Notes under the pieces: generated by a model | What the model was told of the DNA's origin: nothing | Seen by the model: the letters and a program-made list of their open reading frames with translations, nothing else | The model's database searches: none | NCBI GenBank assembly: GCA_002633005.1 | Contig: NMRA01000020.1 | Span: 1,402,816-1,464,815, forward strand | Length of the DNA stretch: 62,000 nucleotides | DNA from: Phoronis australis | Taxonomy: Eukaryota; Phoronida; Phoronidae | Reading direction: 5' to 3' | In this document: positions 26,480-36,695 of the stretch, piece after piece | How positions within the stretch are numbered: the stretch's first letter is position 1 | How the letters are laid out: each line of letters begins with the position of its first letter | Position numbers and translations under genes: made by a program

Positions 26480-29400
26480 TTTACGAATTTTCCATTTTTA
26501 AATCACCTCGCCCAAGTAATACTGGCGAGGGCAGATTATACTTCAGAAATCAAGGAAATACTTGTTTTCAGAGGCAAAAACAAAATTTTCCTGCTCGTCT
26601 CTACAATTGCACTTTGCACATTTTTCTACGAGACAAAATGTTGCCCCCCCCTTATGACATCCTAGATCCGCCGTTGTCTGATGTTAAGTTTTGATCCCTC
26701 ATTTTTGGTTTTAGACAATGTTGTAATTTGAAATCGTATGATTGACCATATTTTTGTTACCTGAATGGGTGGCTTAGGTGGGCTCTTGTCTTGGAGTTGG
26801 AAAACATGCAAAATGTACTCATAATTTCCTTTAATACATTATATTTCTTTCTGTTTGAAGTCAATACAATTATAGCCTAAGTTGAATTACAGTTTTATTC
26901 AACATGCGGTTATCATATGCTGGAATTGCCACCTGAGAGAATGTGATCTCTTTGTCAGGAAGCTTATGTGAGGTGAGTCCCAATGGGAAGTGCTCTCAGT
27001 ACAAGTATGCCCAAGAACAAGAAAGTGTCAGCCAATGCTACTTTCCCTGCAAGTCGGCCAAATAAGCCAGTTTTTGCTATTTAAACGACAGGTCACTCAA
27101 ATAACTGGCTATTTACCCGATCTCATTGGTGGATTTAATATATGACTTCACAGCTTATTGGTCAAATAATCACATATTTGCTTTTCATCCGACAAACTTT
27201 CAGCGATTTCATTGGTTAAGTGAGGTGTTAGCAGCTAATCAGAATGGAGAATTATATTTTGAAGTTCATCCTGATACTATTTTAAATGATAAAAATGCCC
27301 AAGTCGGTGACTTGAATGTGGAAATGACCGAGGCAGACAGATATTCAAAATGAAACCCATTGTACATGTCACACAGCTGCATGATTTCTACTCAATTTTC
27401 CTGAGCATCGGTGAACAATGCTATCAACTGCGTGGCCCCACTTATTTCTTTTTAAAAAATCAAAGCAAACAAGGTAAGCATGATTATCTATATGTTGTCA
27501 CCTACACTGATCAAAGTTGACAACGTCGTGCGCTTTATCCATCTTTGTTTAGTGAAGTATATCTAATCGGTCATTTCATGCCACTCATAGTGACTGTGAA
27601 AATATTTTCTTTTTAAAATGTCAGCTACACCTGACCTGTGTTGCACTTCCACAGCTGAGTTAGAGGACGACTAGAGTGGGATCTTATGCCATCTCAACAA
27701 TGGACTCTTCGTGCTGCAGTTGAGGTCACTTATGGGAGGGGTCACCCCCCCTGTTCCAAAATGTACTTGGCCTTGAAGAAATCAAAGTTCCCACATTGCT
27801 GCCTTTGCTTGCACTTTTGTCTACAAACATTCACAAACTTAAGATATTTGAAATGTTCCTTCTTCACAGCTGTTAAGAAATATGTCAGGATTAAAAAGAA
27901 TCACGCTCAGTACTGTTCACGTAACATTCACTAGAATTCGCATTTGCAAATGAACTTTGCAAGGGGAATATATGGAAAAAATTCTTCAGTTTGGGACACA
28001 GTATGGCAGACAGGTGAAATTTCATTTTGTCTGCTATCTGAACAAAAATAACTTTTCAGTAAAATGTACTTTGCTGTTAGCATGGTTTGTATGGCATAGC
28101 TATTACCATACAAACTTAAAAGGATACCATACCCAGTTTTGGCGTGTTAACAGATACTATAAACAACTTTCCCATCCAATTCTCTGAAACACAATAATGC
28201 TTTGTAACCGTGGACAATCCTCAAAAGTTTGGAGGAAAATTTGAAAACTCCTTTCAAAGTGCTAAACAGGCAAACGTGACCTACGCTTTTACTGGATTAC
28301 ACAGCAAAAGTGTGTGAAAAGACCAGCAACCACGGACCATAATGTGACTGAACAAGGATTGGATGAAATTATCTATAAATAGGTGGGTTTAGTATCCTTC
28401 TAGTTCATATTTTGGGCATTTGTAACGACATGGGTAGCCACTGAAAAATAAAAATGTGACAATTTTAGCAATTATTTTTGTCCCTAATTGATTTTTTTAC
28501 TGTAGATATGTGTTGAGCATACTGACATTTACACAATACTGCTGATTTCTTTCATCTTTCTATTGTTCTTTAGCAATCAGTACAACTATTTTGATTTACT
28601 TGGGCATCGCAACTGTCACAAGCAACATTATGTGATGTTGGATTGATTTTTGCCCGAACTGTTTATATATCCTACCACCCAACAGTGGTGACATAATGGT
28701 CGCAAAGAGTCTGTTAAAAATGCTGAAATGTATTCCACTGCTTTAAATCCATAAAAGAATACTGAATGGTGTTAACCAACAACCCTGTCGCCATCTAGTG
28801 ACGTGATGTGTTTCATGATGTACCCACTATATTGGAAAATGGCTATTCGCTGTGTTAAAAACTGTTGGATAATATTAAAGGGTTATGATCGTCTATATCG
28901 TCGTTTGTACAGCCGTTATTGGGATTTTTACTAAATGGGATAAACTTTTTGAAGTTATTAGCTTTGACCAGAGCTATGAAACAATAAAATCTGTTGTGTT
29001 TTCTGACTATATTAAAGATCGCCAATTCTCGCCGTGGTCTGCCAGACATTTGCTGAAATCAAGGCCGGTGAGTGTTACCAGACCATTAAAATACTCTGGC
29101 CTATAGCTACTGGGATCAGTAAAGGGTTTGGCAGAGGCACAAGAGTTTTAGATTAGTTTCCACACAGGAACTGAACTCAGAAAAAAATTCTCACCCGTAA
29201 TCATGTCACTTCAAGTGCCACCTTTTTCGTGGCTCTCAAAGATGGGACTGTATGTGGCAACAAGCAACTTTCCCTGTCTCTTCGTGACTTTCAAATGAGT
29301 TTCTGGTTTTTTGATTTGTGCGAAGAATTCTCGCGTTAAAGGAAGACCCTGGGTGGTTTAAAACAATTATAGTAAAATCCTCTGGAAAATAATACCAGAA

Positions 29401-29730
29401 ATGAAAATCTGATTCATTTTTTCAATTTACAATTTGGCAATTTAGTTGATTTTATAGAAGGAATTCTTACCTCATGCCGGAATATACATGAAACTAATGG
29501 TACTTGATGTTATTGCGGAAGCAGCGAAATCAGTCTATTTTTACATGAACATGCTTGCTGTCAACCTCCCTCCATTCAGCTCAATATTTTTGTCATTAGA
29601 GTTGAGAAACATGTTTTGAAGTTGACTTGCGATATTTTTAAACAGCAGCATTACATTAGGGCTGGACTCTCTGGATGCTTCACATTAACACTATTATTAG
29701 CTCAGCTGAATTGCTTGCGTGTTTACATCT
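26480..29730. other. no gene recognised
   Basis: About 3.2 kb of AT-rich DNA. The open frame at 27126-27353 has mixed composition and no known motif. A CCATCTAGTGACGTG word lies near 28790. No repeat boundary was resolved. Confidence 0.5.
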
Positions 29731-30106
29731 ATATATAGCACAGCAGCAGCAGCAGCAGCTAGTGAAAAGATAATACTGTTTTTCTGAGGTCGGAATACCT
29801 CTCAGTTTTTCGCCTTGCAACAGATGAGGTGGACGTGACTTCAGCATAGTCTCAATTTGTTCATTTCTCTGGGAGATTCCTTCACGAGGTTTACCGGTTT
29901 GGCAAGATTCTCGCTGGTTCTTGACTGTAGAACTTGTTAATGAACAAAACCAAATCAGCTAACTGATGTATCCGATGTAAGATTCATAGATTAGTTAACA
30001 CAGCTTTCTGGAAAATCCTAGTTGTGTATTGAAGCTTCGTTGTGGAAGAGGTCTTTGAGAATGAGACTCGAGCGTATCAAGATGGAAAATGGAGCCATAT
30101 TTCAGT
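29731..30106 (+). CDS. candidate promoter and first exon of the HDAC gene
   Basis: A TATATATAG box at about 29731-29739 and (CAG)6 at 29741-29759 precede a leader-like stretch. ATG at 30061 (A at -3) is followed by 15 codons and one extra base before a donor GTAAGA at 30107; a second in-frame ATG is at 30082. The mapped HDAC exon at 40809 needs exactly one base from its upstream exon. Joining gives MRLERIKMENGAIFQ, then Tyr-Ile-Pro-Thr-Thr. The phase match has a one-in-three chance and the 10.7-kb intron spans other repeats, so this is only a candidate for the missing 5' end. Confidence 0.25.
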
Positions 30107-30373
30107 GTAAGATCTGTTTCTAATTTGCCTGTGTAAGTTCTAAGTAAAAATCAGATTTTCAACAATTTATGCTCAATAGAATGTAGTAAAATACGTCTTA
30201 ACTTGTTATTTGCTGCTCATATGTAGTTCTTCTTCTTGTTTTTGAAATTGGGAAATTCACGATTATTCGGCAAGTTATGTAATGGAAGTTTTTTAGATTG
30301 TTTTAGATTCTTCTAATGCGATATTTGTTATGTGTTTATGGGCTGAAATCCCAGATACTGGGTGGGGGGGGGG

Positions 30374-30588
30374 NNNNNNNNNNNNNNNNNNNNNNNNNNN
30401 NNNNNNNNNNNNNNNNNNNNNNNNNNNNNNNNNNNNNNNNNNNNNNNNNNNNNNNNNNNNNNNNNNNNNNNNNNNNNNNNNNNNNNNNNNNNNNNNNNNN
30501 NNNNNNNNNNNNNNNNNNNNNNNNNNNNNNNNNNNNNNNNNNNNNNNNNNNNNNNNNNNNNNNNNNNNNNNNNNNNNNNNNNNNNNNN
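30374..30588. other. assembly gap of 215 N
   Basis: A run of 215 undetermined bases is flanked on both sides by G homopolymers (30362-30373 and 30589-30596). A G-rich tract probably stopped sequencing, and the true length is unknown. The open frames spanning it are artefacts. Confidence 0.98.
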
Positions 30589-32362
30589 GGGGGGGGCTTT
30601 ATGGCCCCCCTCTAAATCTGCCGCTGAGATTACTGGCTGAGAGTGTATGTTAAGTCTGTAGGACCAGATACTGGCTGAGAGTGTAAGCTAATAATTGGTA
30701 CAGAGCCTGTTCTTGAAAGGCTTTAGAATAAGATTCTACGATTAGATGTACCTTCGTTGTGTCATTAATATGGCAAACTTTGTTAGATTATATCCATCTT
30801 GTTGTAAACCCACCCTGTATTAGTCTACCTCCACTCACTTTTGGGTTATTCTTGCGGGTAAGCCCACCTTCTTGGATATAACCCCCCCCTTTCAATACAT
30901 GTCAAACCATTGCCTTTCAGTTGCGACTTGTTGCTCATCGGGATCAGGTATTCATCGAATGTGTGACAGAAACCCATGTGCATATGCACGAATCTATGAT
31001 ACAAGCACATATGCTTATGCAGGAATGTGTGATAAGGCACATGTGCTTAATATGCACAAATATGTGATGTAAGCCCATTGTGCTTGTGCATGCATGAGTG
31101 GTATATTGGCCCATTTTGCCAGCAGTTTGTTTGCCACTCAATTTCACTTTTAAAGTGGGAATTCGTGTGACTAAATCTTATTCACGCTGCAACATAACCA
31201 TAACCAAAGACCTTGTTCTTTCCCTGCAGGGGTGTTTGGTTGGAAGTAAGCTTTTTGTAATGAAAGTGCTAACAGCAACATTAGCAGTATTTGGGTAACT
31301 CCAACCACCCGAAAAAATGACGCTTGCACTGTTCACATTATTGAGGTTTTTAGGTTCTAGCAAAAGACTGCTAGCCAGAAGGTGAACTTGGTATTTCTTT
31401 ACGTGGGACACCCCCCTATTGATGGATTTGGGACACTCCCCTATTGATGCATTTGGGATGTCTTCCATTCTCTAACGATGTTTCTTGGATTTAAACACTG
31501 CCAACTTGTGTTTTGTTGCCACTGAGTTTGCTTCAGTTCTGGGATCAAATTTCGAGACTTGATGCAGGACACATCAAGTTACTGCAAACTGAAGTGATGA
31601 GTTGGGTGTTTCATCAAGCTTCTCTTTGGCAGTTTTAACTGCTGATTGACCTATCACCAGGATTTTGAGTGACGGCTTAGCTGACCAGTCAGAATACAAC
31701 ATTCTCGACACAGCTTCGTTTCCAAGCTATCATTTTACCCGACAACAACACGTTGCCGGGTAAAACTTATTGTTTGTTTGTCGACATTTTGCAAGGAGCA
31801 GAGCTTGCGATAAGTTAATTAGTGTACTCGTAACATTGCACCTTATTATTGGGTGTAAATAATAAGTTAAATTTATTTTACCATTAACTTATACGAAGAT
31901 GCACTGTCAAAGAATTATACGGTACTATATCTAGGTTAATGCTCACGTTTGGCGTAATGCCCTTCCTAGAATTTTCAGTAATTAAGCAAGTCTTTGTTCC
32001 GTTGGCATCCTAAATGTTTATGTTTCACATTTTTATGTTTCCCTTTTTTATTCCCTAGGTATTAACTCGAACAATTATTGTAATACAGTACAGCTTATCT
32101 TTGATCATTTGTTTAATATCTTGATCATTTTTGCTGAATTCTGCTAATTCGCTCAATATACAGTTCATGATTATCGATTGCTAGTGTTTAACCATATCCC
32201 ACCCCCAGTGTGTTCGTGACGCTGTTGTTAATAACATGGCTTTGTTCAGTTACTGATACAGATTTTTGTGTTTTGAGACTCTAATTAACCAACGTTAATG
32301 ATGTCATAACTTTAAGATGTAGTTTAACACTGTAGCCTGTCATCGGTCTCAATGTTGGTAAC
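30589..32362. other. no gene; two short tandem repeats
   Basis: An imperfect repeat of about 33 bp, four copies, occupies about 30960-31095 (words such as AAGCACATATGCTTATGC and GTGTGATAAGGCACATG). A 25-bp unit beginning GGGACA-C-CCCCTATTGATG is repeated twice at 31405-31454. No gene is supported. Confidence 0.55.
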
Positions 32363-34809
32363 TACCGTAAACGTTCGGGTTAACGCCCATGCTCAGTTAA
32401 CCGCCCATCCCCTACTTTAGGTTGATTTTCGATTTAACCGCCCACTGCTCAGTTAAGCGCCCCCCCTGCGATTTTTGAAGATTTACAGTTAAGCGCCCAC
32501 CTCTCGGTTAAGCGCCCATCCCCGATTTTTAAAGAATGAAGATTTAGCGCCCAGTGCTAAGGAAACACGCGATTCCCCGACTTTTAGAAAAGATTGATGA
32601 TCACAATGAGCGCAACGACTCCGGGCCTCCCCAAACGGTGGTTTAGCAATGTGAATTACTATACAAGTAACGAGTTATTGTCTAGGGTCATGGGCTCATT
32701 TCAAAATATAATACTTGAACGTTTTTGTCACTTTCTTTTCTTCCCATGTTTGCAAAGTTTAAGAACGCCGCGGCGTCAAAGTCTCCGTTTTCAGCGACTT
32801 TGTCTGCCGCGCCGAGTTTCCGTCTGTAGTGCACTAGATAAATCATATATTCGAAAAAATCAGGCCAGAGAAATGTGACAATGGTTTTGTCAACCCTCCA
32901 AATTTTATTAAGGTGGGAAGCTCTCGTACTTTGAGCAAATCCCACAACTCACGGAAAGATGTCAAATTCTCAATATTTTGATGAATGTAACTGCCGGGTT
33001 ATAGAAGATGTGTGGCGACCGAAGAGACAGTACAAGTGCCTTAATGGGTTACCGATTTCGTTGCTGCCTATCGATTTCTGAATTCAAAGGTTGGCAATAA
33101 TGTATGTTTGTGTATGATCTTGAGTTAATAAAAAACTGCTAGTCAAATTTTGTTTTTCGCTTATTGCAGCTCGGTCAAACTGGCGTTAACAAATTTAACT
33201 AATGTCGCTGGCTGTTCTTTACTATTTCTTGCGTCAGCCCCCACGTATCAGCGTGACTGTGTGAATTATCGTTTCCACATCCTCTTTTTCGCCATCCAGA
33301 ATAATTTTGTTTATACATTGGCCAGTTTCAGCCTCAGTGAACAAAAATTCTTACTATTCGAGTCTGAAATATCTACGACGTAGACTAACTGAAAATTGGC
33401 GATGGTGGGTAAGAGATTCACGCAGCTAGCTACGGGCATGGGCTTAGGGAGCATCGAGCCGGGAAATATAGGAATAGACTTGACATCGCAGTTTTGGGGA
33501 ACATTGCGGGCAACGGAGGAATATCGTAAAGAACTGGGTCTTTTGTAACAACAGCTTAAAAGTATATAGTCACGCCCGTTTTTGTTCCTTAGGGCTATTC
33601 TCTTTTGATGTTTGACTTTGTAGTCATTTTGGTGCACGTGCGCAAGTTCCCACACTTTGCAGTGCATGTTACCTTGACACCAACATGTGATTGACAGGTG
33701 ACTCACACGTAGGCCCTACGTGCGTGCTGAATCTTTGGCCATAAAAACGACATGCATATTGAAAGAGGCCGTTATATGACTTGACGGCATTTCCAAGTCA
33801 CGATTGTCAGCCGACTGAGACATTGCGCGCTAACTGCGGGACCGAACAGTGCCGCAGTGCGATATTGCAAGTGATATAAATTGGATAATCTGGACATCTT
33901 GCATGAAAAATAAATGTTTTTCCACCACGAAGTTTGGTAAGGTGATCGTTTAAGAATGAATTGAAACATCGCTGTTTTGTGGCGTTTTATCACGTATTTA
34001 TGTCGTGGCTCGAAATTTAATGCTTGATTGACGAGTGGCTCACGGCCGCTTAACCCTGATTCTTGTCTTAGGCCTAGTTCTTTGCCGAGCATATTTGGCG
34101 CAACGGCAAGTGAGCAATGCCGGGCGGTCGAGATAAAACAGCTAGCCGCAGAACCATACGCTGCAAATGTCATTGAGTCACGGAGTGTCGACTGTAAACA
34201 TCATAAACACAAAAAACATTTGAATTAAGTTTTTCAAACTTTTATTACTACTAATTTTAAAACTGCTCTCAGACTATGAACTTGGCAGCTCAGTACGAGA
34301 CTGTAACCATAAATTTGATGTCTGCTGTGACCTCTGCAACACGTGAAGCTTGCACGCGCGCACTTTAACAAGGTCACATCTTGAAATAGTTGCAATCCTA
34401 GTAGTGGCTGCGTGGTCACTGGTCGTCTGCGCTCTAGAGGGCAAAGTAACAAGACCGCAGGACGCCACGGGGCTATTATTATTCAGCAATTCTGTAAATT
34501 TAATAGTGAATAACTAATCTGAGGGCAAGAGAATCTTTGTTGGGATCATCCCCTGTTATGACATTTTTCCCGTCATCTGGCGACGTGACGATAACGCTCT
34601 TTGAAAAGTGCTACGCGTTCCGAGTACGAGGTAAGATTAACCGCCCAGGGCGGTTGCCTGTCGTAATAAGCGCCCATGTTCGGTTAACCGCCCACCCTAG
34701 ATTTCTTGAAATTTCACGTTTAATGCCCATGTCTGGTTAACCGCCCACCCCCGATTTTTTGGGTTTGCCAATTTAACCGCCCAGGGCGTTAACCCGAACG
34801 TTTACGGTA
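32363..34809. mobile_element. 2.4-kb element with perfect 26-bp terminal inverted repeats
   Basis: The first 26 bases (32363-32388, starting TACCGTAAACG and ending TTAACGCCC) are the exact complement of 34784-34809. Both ends begin or finish with TA, as expected of TA-target DNA transposons of the Tc1/mariner/pogo type. Next to each end lies a subterminal array of GGTTAACCGCCCA or AGTTAAGCGCCCA words about 20-40 bp apart (32373-32560 and 34630-34790). I see no DDE transposase. The interior has some coding-like pieces (see 33402-33548) and a minus-strand segment near 32690-32830 (VAENGDFDAAAFLNFANMG). It is probably non-autonomous. Confidence 0.75.
33402..33548 (+). CDS. 48-codon ORF inside the TIR element, unidentified
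   Basis: ATG at 33402 has a favourable context (GCG before, G after) and runs 48 codons to TAA at 33546-33548. The peptide has a Gly/Leu-rich start (KRFTQLATGMGLGSIEPG) and an amphipathic end (TLRATEEYRKELGLL), suggesting a small real protein or an exon. The opposite strand is also open across this stretch (33311-33706), so the strand is uncertain. No family recognised. Confidence 0.25.
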   Translation: MVGKRFTQLATGMGLGSIEPGNIGIDLTSQFWGTLRATEEYRKELGLL

Positions 34810-34975
34810 CTATAAGAGGGGTTATTTGGTAACACATTAAACTCACATAAGTCAGTTTTTGGCTTAACTCGGTCAAAGTTCTAGGTAGGGTTATTCTTAT
34901 TCATGCATGCGTACTTCATATCAACCATATTTCTTCTTTCTCGAATGATATGTCGTATTCAACTTGCAGCTTTTT

Positions 34976-36695
34976 ATGCACCCACATATTTATATGTGGA
35001 TGCATTATGCTGTCATCTCCGTCCATCCGTCCAGGCGGCGTCCGTCCGGCGTCCGCTGCTCTATCTCCAAAACCAATTGATGTATGTTCATGAAATTTTG
35101 CACTTGTGTTCATTTCATAAATGGGAAAGCATGAGCGAACTTTCGGTCGGATCCGGCTACTGGTGGGCCCCTAGTGGCAATTTTAGTTTTTTACGTTTAC
35201 CTCTGTGTCTTCAAAGGTCCTCTACATATTTTCACAACATTCGGTATATAGGCATCCAGTAGTGAGACGATGGCATCCTCCCGTTTTCATATGGATTCGA
35301 CATAGTTGGCGCCACCTAGTGGCGGTTTTTTTACTGTTTTCGAGTCTGGTTTTAGACAAACCGCTTTAAGCATGATTGTGAAAATTGGCATACATGTTCT
35401 TACTATGAAGAGGACGGTTGACGATTTTCCGACGACTTCAAATACTGTGGCAGTTTTGTTCTATTTTTGCACCTATGCCTATATCTCCTAAACCGTTTAA
35501 ATGCATTTATATGATGTCTACAACGGACGACGGTGACTTTGTGACAGATCTGACTACTGGTGTGCCACCTAGTGGCAATTTTATTTTTTTACGTTTACCT
35601 TAGTATCTTCAAAGGTCCTCAACGTATTTTCATAAAATTTGGTTTACAGCCTTCTGTTAGTGAGGTGTCGCTATCTTTCCGTTTTCAGATGGATTTGACC
35701 TAGTTTGCGCCACCTAGTGGTCATATTTACTGTTTTTTAGTCTGTTTTTGGCATCCACCCTTCTATCAACCAAACCGCTTTCAGGATAATTGGGAAAATT
35801 GGAATGTATGTTTTTACTATGAAGTGGATAGCTGATGACTTAGACTATTGTGGCGCCTCCTAGTTGCAGTTTCATTTTTTGTGCCCATGGTTGTATCTCC
35901 TAAACCGTTTGTAGGATCTTTGCTAAATTGAACAAGAGTGTTTATGTGATGCTGACAACGGACGACGGCGATTTTTGGATGGATCTGACTACTGGTGTGC
36001 CCGCTGGTGGCAACTTCAGTTTTACGTTTAATTCTGTATCTTCAAAGGTCCTCAACAGATTTTCATAAAATTTTGAATACGGGTATCTATTGGTGAGATG
36101 ATGCTATCCTCCCCTTTTTGGATGGAATCAAGGTATTTTGTGCCACCTAGTGGCCATTTTTGCTGTTTTCGAATCCATTTTTGGCATCTACCCTCTATCA
36201 ACCAAATCATTCTAAGGATGGTTTTGAAAATTGGCTTATATGTTCTCAATATGAAGAGGACAGTTGAGGATGACAACTTCGACTACTGTGGCACCTCCTG
36301 GTGGTAGTTTTGTTTTGTTTTGTTTTGCACCCATAGCTGTATCTCCTAAACCCACTGCAGGATCTTTATTAAATTTTATTAGTAAGTGTATTTATATGAA
36401 CCTAACAACAGAAAATGGTGACTTTCAGGCAGATCCAATGAACAATGTGCCCCCTAGTGGCAATTTCATTTTATTCTGTTTTCCTTTGTTTTGCTGAAGT
36501 TCCGTGACGGATTTCTATGAAATTTGGTGTATAGCTTTCTACTAAGGAAGCAATGACATGTGTCCGTTTTTGGATGGATGGTACGTTTTTGCACCATATG
36601 GTGGCCATTTTTATGACTCAAATAAACTATGCTAAAAGCACACCATTTGCGATGCATTCGTGGGCGCATTTCAACGCTCTACGTTGCTCTTGTTA
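34976..36695. repeat. higher-order monomer-array element, copy 3
   Basis: It begins with the same hairpin head as copy 2 (34976-35005: ATGCA, CCACATA, TTTA, TATGTGG, TGCAT), then a GTCC-rich head and about 11 monomers of about 145 bp in A-B-C order, and ends in the shared tail (about 36600-36695: AAATAAACTATGC, TGCATTCGTGGGCGC, CTACGTTGCTC). Five boxes here match the CTCF core on the minus strand exactly (35311, 35564, 35709, 36142 and 36449). No coding capacity beyond short frames created by the repeats. Confidence 0.75.

Noticed and set aside
26411-26485. A functional tRNA gene
   Set aside because: A and B box matches are present but the acceptor and anticodon stems do not pair properly.
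29741-29759. (CAG)6 as a polyglutamine coding repeat
   Set aside because: It is upstream of any credible start codon and only six units long; treated as a plain microsatellite.
30316-30653. Open frames of 92-107 codons across 30.3-30.65 kb
   Set aside because: They run through the N gap and exist only because N does not create stops.
33772-34173. 133-codon minus-strand open frame in the TIR element
   Set aside because: Long, but without recognisable domain or natural composition, and no splice or promoter support.
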